From assembly GCA_017304505.1 (NCBI GenBank), contig JAFKKQ010000175.1, forward strand, positions 1-5,353: a DNA stretch of 5,353 bases, given 5' to 3'. A program made the position numbers and the translations under genes. A model generated the notes under the pieces. The model made no database searches, was not told where the DNA came from, and saw only the letters and a program-made list of their open reading frames with translations. Source of the DNA: Hyphomicrobiales bacterium (GTDB lineage: Bacteria > Pseudomonadota > Alphaproteobacteria > Rhizobiales > Xanthobacteraceae). Shown one piece after another: positions 1-5,353 of this stretch (its first letter is position 1; each line of letters starts with the position of its first letter).

Positions 1-809
1 GACTTCGGTTCGGCAGGCTGGGGCGCCGCAGGCTCCGGCGCCATGATACTCACCGGGGGAATCGAATCGGCTGACGGAAACTCATATTTGCTCGGCCTCG
101 CCGCCGTCGACGGTGCCCGCACAGAGGCCGCGCCGGTGGCCCCATCGGAAGTGGCTGGAGCGGCAGCCACGGTGGCGCCGTTCGGCTGCCAAGCCAGCGC
201 ATGCACGCCGACACGTGTTTCAAACGCCCGCGATTTCATGTTGGCCAGGACCGCACTGCTGTCGCGCAGGAGCCGAAGATCGGGGCACGCTGACACGGTG
301 CACCCGCGAGTCGTCAACACATGGGCCACCAGACCGAAGCGATCCGTCTCGATCGCGCGCCGCAACCGCTCCAGCGATGGCCCGTAGCTTGGATCGCGAT
401 CGGCCAAGGCGATGCTCGGCGCTAGCAAAGAATATCGCGCATCCACGTAGGCGACGGCGGCCGCAACCGTCTCCGGCGTCGAGAACAACGCCTTCTCGCA
501 GCCGTCTTCGACTGCAGCACTGGCCACTGTGTCGAGGCAGGCGAGCGCGGAGCCCGGCGCGATGGCGCGCGCCGTCAGTTCCGCGGAACGCATCTCGATA
601 GCGCCGCGGTCGATGGGCTGTTCCAGCGTCGGCAAGCGGCTGACGAGCACCCAGGCGAAAATGGCGCCGACAAGCATCAGCGTGCCCCGCCAGAACAGAC
701 CGGGCTTCCCGGCTTTCCCGGCATTTTGGAATGCCAGCACGCCCAGGATCGCCAGCGCGGCCAGCGCGGCAGCCGTCACACCTCCCGACAACACAAACGC
801 ACTGGTCAT
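1..809 (-). CDS. Conserved hypothetical membrane protein, 3' end cut by the window edge
   Basis: Minus-strand frame open from an ATG at 809-807 to the left edge: 269 codons, C-terminus missing. The product has two hydrophobic helices at about residues 4-27 and 40-59. The loop between them carries K32, K35 and R41, so by the positive-inside rule the rest of the protein is probably periplasmic. That part holds four cysteines (C91, C104, C170, C175) that could form disulfides. From about residue 210 the sequence is an Ala/Pro/Ser-rich, low-complexity linker. An in-frame GTG at 839-837, just after a stop at 842-840, would add ten residues; neither start has a strong ribosome site. I recognise it only as a Bradyrhizobium-style hypothetical and assign no function. 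It lies downstream of the Bug-family gene in the same direction, but the terminator at 917-949 separates them. Confidence 0.8.
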   Translation of the reverse strand, partial: MTSAFVLSGGVTAAALAALAILGVLAFQNAGKAGKPGLFWRGTLMLVGAIFAWVLVSRLPTLEQPIDRGAIEMRSAELTARAIAPGSALACLDTVASAAVEDGCEKALFSTPETVAAAVAYVDARYSLLAPSIALADRDPSYGPSLERLRRAIETDRFGLVAHVLTTRGCTVSACPDLRLLRDSSAVLANMKSRAFETRVGVHALAWQPNGATVAAAPATSDGATGAASVRAPSTAARPSKYEFPSADSIPPVSIMAPEPAAPQPAEPK

Positions 810-916
810 AGGATCAATGTCCGCGGTGGCTGGCTGCACTCAGCATGACGCCATCGCACTCACACCGCCAATGCATGTCCGCAGTATGGCGCAGACGCCG
901 GCCCGGGACCATGCTC

Positions 917-949
917 AAAAAAAGCTGCGCGCCCTGGGGACGCGCAGCT
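917..949 (-). terminator. Rho-independent terminator of the Bug-family gene
   Basis: On the minus strand a perfect 9-bp stem (AGCTGCGCG at 949-941 with CGCGCAGCT at 931-923) closes a 9-nt loop and is followed by a run of seven T (923-917; the first T also closes the stem). It begins 22 nt past the stop codon of the solute-binding protein gene. The orientation suits that gene, and it should largely insulate the membrane-protein gene downstream. Confidence 0.9.
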
Positions 950-971
950 CCACATACCGCCGCGTTCGCAA

Positions 972-1952
<981 letters not shown>

Positions 1953-1994
1953 CTTCAATACCTCCCCTGGATTTTTTGAGCGGCCGACCGGCGG

Positions 1995-2029
1995 GTGCAG
2001 GGCCGAGGTCCGGCGGACCTCGGTTGCAC
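1995..2029 (-). promoter_or_regulatory. Stable hairpin in the probable leader of the Bug-family gene
   Basis: A perfect 9-bp inverted repeat (CCGAGGTCC 2003-2011, GGACCTCGG 2015-2023) has a 3-nt loop. It is extended by a 5-bp outer stem (GTGCA 1995-1999, TGCAC 2025-2029) across a small internal loop. It lies about 42 nt upstream of the start codon. There is no T run after it in the minus direction, so it is not a standard terminator. It could be an mRNA-stabilising leader hairpin or a repressor operator; the sequence does not decide. Confidence 0.5.
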
Positions 2030-2057
2030 AGCCCAGGCGACAGCAATCGGACGAACA

Positions 2058-2096
2058 CCGACCGTCCATCTTTTTTTCAATGGCAGGAACGGTCGG
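2058..2096. repeat. Interrupted inverted repeat upstream of the Bug-family gene
   Basis: CCGACCGT (2058-2065) and ACGGTCGG (2089-2096) are exact reverse complements. Inside them CCAT (2066-2069) and ATGG (2080-2083) also pair around a T-rich loop, leaving a 5-nt bulge on one side. On the minus strand TTGAAA (2080-2075) resembles a -35 element, but the -10 position is poor. The repeat could be an operator for the Bug-family gene. Between it and the start of the next gene at 2251 the only other signal I see is the promoter at 2184-2208. Confidence 0.4.
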
Positions 2097-2183
2097 GCGA
2101 TTTAGCACGTGGAGGTTGCCGCGTGACAGCCTCTGCGGCCGAAAGTCCCGGCCGGAGATCGCCAACTGGCTGCCCACCGGGTG

Positions 2184-2208
2184 GGAACCATTCCCGTTGG
2201 GTGACGTT
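2184..2208 (+). promoter_or_regulatory. EcfG-type (general stress response) promoter of the 78-residue membrane protein gene
   Basis: GGAAC at 2184-2188 and CGTT at 2205-2208 are separated by exactly 16 nt. This matches the consensus GGAAC-N16/17-CGTT recognised by EcfG sigma factors, which are controlled by the PhyR-NepR partner switch in alphaproteobacteria. Transcription would start near 2216, giving a leader of about 35 nt before the GTG at 2251. The exact match, correct orientation and correct distance make it convincing without experiment. Confidence 0.75.
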
Positions 2209-2250
2209 TCATCGCGAAGATCGAAACACACCGAAAGCCGGGGGAAGGCC

Positions 2251-2487
2251 GTGCGCGTCTTATTCGGAATGATCCTTGGCGTGGCACTGACGGTCGGTGC
2301 CGCCTTTGTTTCCGATACGTGGTCCGGCGGTTCGGACGCCACGTCGGCGACCAGTGGCAGCGCAGAATCCGTATCCGCGGATCACCGCAATATGGTCAAT
2401 TGGGATGTCGTCGCCGAGAACGTGCGCATCGTGAGCCGCCGCGCACGCGAAGCATGGTCCACGCTGTCACACAAGGTTACGGGTTAA
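2251..2487 (+). CDS. Small membrane-anchored hypothetical protein, probably stress-induced
   Basis: 78 residues. Residues 2-21 form one hydrophobic segment and act as a signal anchor or transmembrane helix. Residues 22-45 are a Ser/Ala/Thr/Gly linker, and 48-78 (MVNWDVV followed by an Arg-rich amphipathic stretch with W69) form a short tail. The overall plan, with a VNWDVV motif, is one I associate with Bradyrhizobium hypotheticals; the function is unknown. GTG at 2251 is preferred because it gives a basic residue before the helix. A purine-rich GGGGGAAGG lies at 2240-2248, very close to the GTG; ATG at 2269 is an alternative that would shorten the helix. An EcfG-type promoter lies just upstream. 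The stop TAA (2485-2487) overlaps the stop of the convergent gene. Confidence 0.75.
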   Translation: MRVLFGMILGVALTVGAAFVSDTWSGGSDATSATSGSAESVSADHRNMVNWDVVAENVRIVSRRAREAWSTLSHKVTG

Positions 2488-2684
2488 CGTTCGCGATCGA
2501 GCTGGCTTTCTTTGGCTACGCGCTCAAATGCTTCGCCGGCACTCTTGATCCGATATTGATGCTCGTCGCCTTCCAGCGGCAGCAGTCTGACGACCTTGAA
2601 CGAACCCGTGGCACCGAAACGGCCGAACGGACCGGAAGTGTAGCGCACACTCTGGCCGATCGAATATTTGTGTATTTTTAGCAA
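2484..2684 (-). CDS. Small conserved hypothetical protein (66 residues, TTG start)
   Basis: The product is a small, basic, soluble protein with a YSIGQSVRYTSGPFGR segment at 7-22 and an EHQYRIKSAGEAFERVAKES segment at 41-60. Alternating hydrophobic stretches suggest a small beta-barrel, SH3-like fold, but that is inference. Similar proteins are, as I recall, common hypotheticals in Bradyrhizobium and relatives; no function is known to me. The start must be the TTG at 2684: a stop lies in frame at 2699-2697, there is no internal ATG, and GGGAG sits 6 nt upstream. An extended -10 element is found at 2766-2758. The gene ends on TAA at 2486-2484, sharing the TTAA at 2484-2487 with the facing gene. 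Confidence 0.75.
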   Translation of the reverse strand: MLKIHKYSIGQSVRYTSGPFGRFGATGSFKVVRLLPLEGDEHQYRIKSAGEAFERVAKESQLDRER

Positions 2685-2690
2685 CGGACT

Positions 2691-2695
2691 CTCCC
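2691..2695 (-). promoter_or_regulatory. Shine-Dalgarno site that supports a TTG start
   Basis: On the minus strand GGGAG (2695-2691) is followed after 6 nt by the TTG at 2684. With the in-frame stop at 2699-2697 it leaves this TTG as the only usable start of the 66-residue gene. Confidence 0.65.
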
Positions 2696-2757
2696 GTTAA
2701 CGCGCTGCAAACGGTCCCCGGCCCCCGACATCCATCGCTATGAATGCCTATTCACAA

Positions 2758-2766
2758 ATTATAGCA
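2758..2766 (-). promoter_or_regulatory. Extended -10 promoter element for the 66-residue gene
   Basis: Minus-strand TGCTATAAT (2766-2758) is a perfect housekeeping -10 hexamer with the TGn extension. No good -35 is seen at 16-18 nt, which extended -10 promoters can tolerate. Transcription would start near 2751, with a leader of about 67 nt to the TTG start. The hexamer lies in an AT-rich patch, so a chance match is possible. Confidence 0.5.
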
Positions 2767-2881
2767 GCTAAAGCCGGCCCATTGGTGTGAAAAATGCGCG
2801 CTGAAGGATACCCGGAACCCGGCACTATAAACAGGCAAAAATACCTACAAAATAACGAGTTACAGCGAGTTCCTAAGCTTT

Positions 2882-2969
2882 ATTTGAGTTTCAGCGCCCG
2901 CCGCCACATTTGGGACGGCCTTCTGCCGTCCGCCGACGGCCAAACCGCATCAACATGCGGAATTCAAAT
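2882..2969 (+). other. Candidate structured RNA element
   Basis: A 9-bp closing stem (ATTTGAGTT 2882-2890 with AATTCAAAT 2961-2969, one G-U pair) encloses two exact hairpins. They are GGACGGC/GCCGTCC (2913-2919 with 2925-2931, 5-nt loop) and CCGCAT/ATGCGG (2945-2950 with 2955-2960, 4-nt loop). A third segment, GACGGC at 2935-2940, competes with 2914-2919 for pairing to GCCGTC at 2925-2930, so two exclusive folds are possible. It may be a small RNA or part of a long leader for the zinc-ribbon gene at 3090. It matches no RNA family I recognise, and GC-rich sequence gives hairpins by chance. Confidence 0.35.
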
Positions 2970-3089
2970 GACTATCCGAACCTCACCGTACTGTGATCCG
3001 GCTGCCGCCGGCAAACCCGATTTCAGCCGCCGTTCGAAACTAGGATTCGACCCAATCGCTTCTTGAAGCCCTCATTCATGGAGGCCGTT

Positions 3090-3266
3090 ATGGAACGGCT
3101 GCATTTCACCTGCCCCAACACCGGCCGGGATATCGACGTCGGCATCGACAGCGAACTGGAAACCCTCCTGCGCATCCGCAGCGACCGTATCGACGCCCAA
3201 TGCCCTGTCTGCGGCGAACGCCACGAATGGCAGGTGCGTGAGGCCAGGCTCCGGCAAGCGGCCTAA
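3090..3266 (+). CDS. Small zinc-ribbon-like hypothetical protein
   Basis: 58 residues. C8 in FTCPNTGRDIDVGID, then the pair C38-P-V-C41-G, then H45 in ERHEWQV, are arranged as possible zinc ligands. The pattern C-P-x-T-G ... C-P-x-C-G-x-x-H-x-W recurs in small rhizobial proteins as I remember them. The role is unknown; a structural zinc with protein or nucleic-acid binding is a reasonable guess only. ATG 3090 is chosen because GGAGG (3080-3084) lies 5 nt upstream; ATG 3078 in the same frame lacks a ribosome site. The first Cys pair of a classic four-Cys ribbon is incomplete, since only C8 is present. The stop TAA at 3264-3266 overlaps the stop of the convergent gene. Confidence 0.75.
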   Translation: MERLHFTCPNTGRDIDVGIDSELETLLRIRSDRIDAQCPVCGERHEWQVREARLRQAA

Positions 3267-3538
3267 ACCGCTCGCTCGCTCCGCTCTCCGAGCATACGTG
3301 TGCCGGAGTTGCGATCGTCCTCATCAGGGTGCCGAAGGACAGCCGCGATCTCCCGCTTGGTGATCCGGGTGCCGTCGTCGCCTTCGATCAGCAATGCCAC
3401 CCGGCCGTGACCTGCAATGTGGCGCGCCCAGCCGAATGCTTCGTCCAGGAGCCGAAACTCCTTGTAGAGCCAGTGCGCCTTTTCCATCGGGGGAACGGCC
3501 TCCGAGCCCGGCGGCCCGCTGTAAACTCTGTATGTCAT
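3263..3538 (-). CDS. Small conserved hypothetical protein (91 residues), probably stress-induced
   Basis: Soluble, with no signal peptide or membrane helix. It starts MTYRVYSGPPGSEAVPP, has an aromatic/acidic helix region at about 19-40 (LYKEF, LDEAFGWARH), then a strand VALLIEGDDGT at 47-57 followed by a helix ITKREIAAVLRH at 59-70. The tail at 71-91 is charged and probably disordered. I associate this sequence type with Bradyrhizobium hypotheticals of unknown function. The start at 3538 is supported by AGGAGGAGG (3554-3546) 7 nt upstream. An EcfG-type promoter lies at 3671-3647, leaving a leader of about 100 nt that contains a terminator-like hairpin. The stop TAG (3265-3263) overlaps that of the facing zinc-ribbon gene. 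Confidence 0.75.
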   Translation of the reverse strand: MTYRVYSGPPGSEAVPPMEKAHWLYKEFRLLDEAFGWARHIAGHGRVALLIEGDDGTRITKREIAAVLRHPDEDDRNSGTRMLGERSERAV

Positions 3539-3586
3539 CCCTGCGCCTCCTCCTGCCGCACTGGTCTTGACCCAAACCTAAAACGC

Positions 3587-3614
3587 AAAAGCCCCCGATT
3601 CATCACTCGGAGGC
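3587..3614 (-). terminator. Terminator-like hairpin between the SDR gene and the 91-residue gene
   Basis: On the minus strand GCCTCCGA (3614-3607) pairs with TCGGGGGC (3598-3591) through 8 bp with one G-U pair and an 8-nt loop. TTTT (3590-3587) follows, with a second T run four bases on. It lies about 100 nt beyond the SDR stop and may end that transcript. It also lies downstream of the EcfG-type promoter at 3671-3647, so the next gene's own transcript must pass through it; it may be an attenuator. Confidence 0.6.
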
Positions 3615-3646
3615 CCCACTCCAGGATCGACCAGCAGCGCTCCAAC

Positions 3647-3671
3647 AACGCCCAAAGCGCCGGTTCGTTCC
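3647..3671 (-). promoter_or_regulatory. EcfG-type (general stress response) promoter of the 91-residue gene
   Basis: Read on the minus strand, GGAAC (3671-3667) and CGTT (3650-3647) are separated by exactly 16 nt, a full match to the EcfG consensus. Transcription would start near 3639, about 100 nt before the start codon at 3538. This is the second exact match in the window, and like the first it lies between genes and points at a small gene. Confidence 0.7.
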
Positions 3672-3715
3672 AAGGCTGCGACCGCGCAGCCGGACCGTAT
3701 GGAACACCCCAACTC

Positions 3716-4417
3716 TCAGAATGATTCGACCCAGGGCCGTAATTCCACCTCAGCCGACCAGGCGCTGTGCGGCTGATGGATCACATGCAAATAGCTGGCG
3801 GCGATCGAATTGGGATCGAGCAGGCTCGCGGGCTTGCCCGGCTGCTCCTCGCGCCGCGCGCTCTTGATCCCGCCGTCGATCACCATATGAGCGACGTGGA
3901 TTCCCTGTGGGTGCAGTTCGCGCGCCATGCTCTGTGCCAGCCCGCGGAGGGCGAATTTACCCATCGCAAACGCCGCTGACTGCGCATAGCCCTTGATGCT
4001 GGCCGAAGCGCCGGTGAAAACGATGCAGCCGTGCCGTTTCGGCAGCATGCGCCGAACCGCCTGCTGGGCGACCAGGAAGCCGCCAAACGCCGAGACCATG
4101 AGCGATTTCTCGACCTCGTCAGGATCGAGATCGACGAGCGGGCCCCTCGTGCGGTAGCTCGGGTTGTAAATAACGATCTCGGGGGAGCCGAAACCGTCGT
4201 CCAGATCGGCGAACAACTTTTCCACGTCGGTGCGACGGCTGGCGTCGCAAGCCAAGGTCACAGCGCCGATCTGTTGCGCGAGCCCGGCAAGATCCTCGGT
4301 CGAACGCGCGGCAAGCGCGACCTTGATACCTTCGGTGACCAGCGCCCGCGCCAATGCCGCGCTCAGGCCCGATCCAGCGCCGACGATCAGCGCGGTGTTG
4401 AACTTGATTTGCGTCAT
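3716..4417 (-). CDS. Short-chain dehydrogenase/reductase (SDR) family protein with atypical active site
   Basis: 233 residues, one Rossmann domain, cytoplasmic. The nucleotide-binding loop is VGAGSGLSAALA at 12-23 (G13, G15, G17; the usual last Gly is S19), with D58 in ACDAS as the adenine-ring contact. The typical NNAG segment is replaced by YNPSY (84-88). S138 is in the catalytic Ser position and K154 in the Lys position, but the Tyr of YxxxK is F150 (FAMGK). The C-terminus ends HSAWSAEVELRPWVESF. The distinctive end and the ELHPQGIHVAH segment recall a known SDR subgroup with the same Phe, by memory only. Ordinary oxidoreductase chemistry is therefore doubtful and the substrate unknown. 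ATG 4417 has GGAGG (4427-4423) 5 nt upstream. It diverges from the quinone-reductase-like gene at 4502. Confidence 0.9.
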   Translation of the reverse strand: MTQIKFNTALIVGAGSGLSAALARALVTEGIKVALAARSTEDLAGLAQQIGAVTLACDASRRTDVEKLFADLDDGFGSPEIVIYNPSYRTRGPLVDLDPDEVEKSLMVSAFGGFLVAQQAVRRMLPKRHGCIVFTGASASIKGYAQSAAFAMGKFALRGLAQSMARELHPQGIHVAHMVIDGGIKSARREEQPGKPASLLDPNSIAASYLHVIHQPHSAWSAEVELRPWVESF

Positions 4418-4501
4418 CGCACCCTCCAAGCGGCTGGAACGCCATTGCCGCAACGTTGATCCGCCGACACAATATCCCGGAAGCAAGCAGAGGAGCGAAC
4501 G
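4418..4501. promoter_or_regulatory. Divergent promoter region between the SDR and quinone reductase genes
   Basis: This 84-bp gap must hold the start signals of two divergent genes, unless one is expressed from further away. Ribosome sites are clear on both sides (GGAGG 4427-4423 minus; AGAGGAG 4489-4495 plus). On the plus strand TTGCCG (4445-4450) and AATATC (4471-4476) are weak -35/-10 candidates with 20-nt spacing. No convincing operator was seen. Confidence 0.35.
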
Positions 4502-5353
4502 ATGCGCGCGGCTTTTTATGAGCGAAATGGCGCAGCCCGCGAAGTGCTCGCCGTCGCCGACGTCGAAACGCCCCAGCCCGGCCCGGGCGAAGTGCGGGTC
4601 AAGCTCAGAACGTCCGGTGTCAATCCATCCGACGTCAAAGTTCGCGAAGGCCGTATCCGCAAGAACGTCTATCCGCGCGTCATTCCGCACAGCGACGGCG
4701 CCGGCGAGATCGACATGGTGGGCGATGGCGTGCCGGCAGCCCGCAAGGGTGAGCGCGTCTGGGTCTGGAATGCGCAATGGAAGCGCCCGTTCGGCACTTG
4801 CGCCGAATATGTCGTGCTTCCGACCGCCCTCGTGGTGCCGCTGCCGCGCGACACGAGCTTCGAGGCCGGCGCATGCCTCGGCATTCCGGCGATGACGGCC
4901 TATCACGCCGTTGCCGTCGCAGCCCCGACCAAGGGTCAAAACGTGCTGGTGAGCGGCGGCGCAGGCGGCGTTGGCCATTACGCCATCCAGTTCGCCAAGG
5001 CGCGCGGCGCAACGGTGCTGACCACGATCAGCTCCGAGGCCAAGGCCAAGCTCGCGCGGCAGGCCGGCGCCGATCACGTCATCGATTACAAGCGCGAGAA
5101 TGTCGGCGAGCGCGTCGCGGCATTGACCGGGAAGGCCGGCATTGACGCTGTCATCGAAATGGATCTCGCGGCAAACGCCAGACTTTATCCCGGCCTGTTG
5201 CACCCCCGCGGCCAGGTGGTTGTGTATGGCACCGGCAGCTCTGAAGCGACGATCCCGGCGCAACCATCTCTCGTCAACGCAATGACGATCAGGTTTGTCT
5301 ATGTCTACGAGTTGAATACCGAAGAGCGCACGACCGCGATCACGGCGATCGCG
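4502..5353 (+). CDS. Zinc-independent quinone oxidoreductase-like MDR protein, 3' end cut by the window edge
   Basis: 284 codons are present, open to the right edge; the family is usually about 320-330 residues, so roughly 40 are missing. It is a medium-chain dehydrogenase/reductase of the zeta-crystallin type. The N-terminal GroES-like domain (about 1-120) has N41-P-S-D44 where zinc enzymes carry the catalytic Cys, so it does not look zinc-dependent. The Rossmann domain begins at about 125, with the NADPH loop SGGAGGVGHYAIQFAK at 151-166. Such enzymes transfer hydride from NADPH to quinones or other activated double bonds in the cytoplasm; the exact substrate is not readable. The ATG at 4502 has AGAGGAG (4489-4495) 6 nt upstream. 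Its divergent neighbour is the SDR gene, suggesting common control. Confidence 0.92.
   Translation, partial: MRAAFYERNGAAREVLAVADVETPQPGPGEVRVKLRTSGVNPSDVKVREGRIRKNVYPRVIPHSDGAGEIDMVGDGVPAARKGERVWVWNAQWKRPFGTCAEYVVLPTALVVPLPRDTSFEAGACLGIPAMTAYHAVAVAAPTKGQNVLVSGGAGGVGHYAIQFAKARGATVLTTISSEAKAKLARQAGADHVIDYKRENVGERVAALTGKAGIDAVIEMDLAANARLYPGLLHPRGQVVVYGTGSSEATIPAQPSLVNAMTIRFVYVYELNTEERTTAITAIA

Larger units (their letters stand above)
2685..3089. other. 405-bp non-coding region between two divergent small genes
   Basis: No credible gene is seen. The part from about 2740 to 2900 is visibly richer in A+T than the rest of the window. It contains the extended -10 for the minus-strand gene and, on the plus strand, TATAAA at 2826-2831 without a clear -35. 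A short direct repeat (CGAGTT at 2856-2861 and 2866-2871, one helical turn apart) follows, then the foldable segment at 2882-2969. The last 120 bases hold a weak inverted repeat (CGGCTG 2999-3004, CAGCCG 3024-3029) and the ribosome site GGAGG (3080-3084) of the next gene. The length is large for such small neighbours, which favours a regulatory or RNA role. Confidence 0.6.

Noticed and set aside
2086..2111. GGAAC with CGTG 17 nt downstream
   Set aside because: The -10 part lacks the final T of CGTT, and there is an exact match closer to the gene.
2794..3066. A 90-codon plus-strand open frame in the long non-coding gap
   Set aside because: No ribosome site, mixed rare codons, no recognisable protein character, and it runs through the foldable RNA segment.
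3287..3309. Hairpin CTCCG ... CGGAG near the ends of the second convergent pair
   Set aside because: Short, bulged and without a T run; it lies inside the coding part of the 91-residue gene, so it is not called a terminator.
4436..4457. GGAAC followed by CGTT upstream of the quinone reductase gene
   Set aside because: Spacing is 13 nt, not the 16-17 nt required for an EcfG promoter.
3716..5263. A 515-codon minus-strand frame extending the SDR gene upstream
   Set aside because: Codons above 4417 are antisense to the quinone reductase gene, give low-complexity protein, and the SDR domain with its ribosome site begins at 4417.

Overview
The window looks like chromosome of a high-GC alphaproteobacterium, most likely of the Bradyrhizobium/Rhodopseudomonas type. 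Three things suggest this: GC-rich codon use, several small genes of a style familiar from Bradyrhizobium genomes (recognised from memory, not by search), and two exact matches to the promoter consensus of the alphaproteobacterial general-stress sigma factor EcfG (GGAAC-N16-CGTT). No mobile element, tRNA, rRNA or CRISPR array was seen.

Layout, left to right. (1) Positions 1-809, minus: the 5' part of a two-helix membrane protein of unknown function with four cysteines, running off the left edge. (2) 972-1952, minus: a complete Bug/TctC-family periplasmic solute-binding protein with a signal peptide, followed by a clear intrinsic terminator at 917-949. Its upstream region (1953-2250) holds a strong leader hairpin and a larger inverted repeat. 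(3) 2251-3538: a cluster of four very small genes arranged as two convergent pairs. The first pair is a 78-residue membrane-anchored protein (plus) against a 66-residue protein (minus, TTG start). The second is a 58-residue zinc-ribbon-like protein (plus) against a 91-residue protein (minus). In each pair the two stop codons overlap, so there is no room for a terminator between them. The outer member of each pair has an EcfG-type promoter. The inner two genes diverge from a relatively AT-rich, non-coding 405-bp region that could encode a folded RNA. (4) 3716-4417, minus: a short-chain dehydrogenase/reductase whose usual catalytic Tyr is Phe. (5) 4502-5353, plus: a zinc-independent quinone-oxidoreductase-like MDR protein, cut by the right edge and divergent from the SDR across 84 bp.

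How the parts may work together. The Bug protein would capture a small organic acid, but no TctA/TctB membrane partners lie in the window. The SDR and the quinone reductase are both NAD(P)-type proteins sharing a divergent promoter region and may be co-regulated. The most distinctive part is the small-gene cluster: stress-sigma transcription from both outer genes would run antisense into the inner genes. No well-known multi-gene system (defence, secretion, biosynthesis) is recognisable, and I do not claim one.
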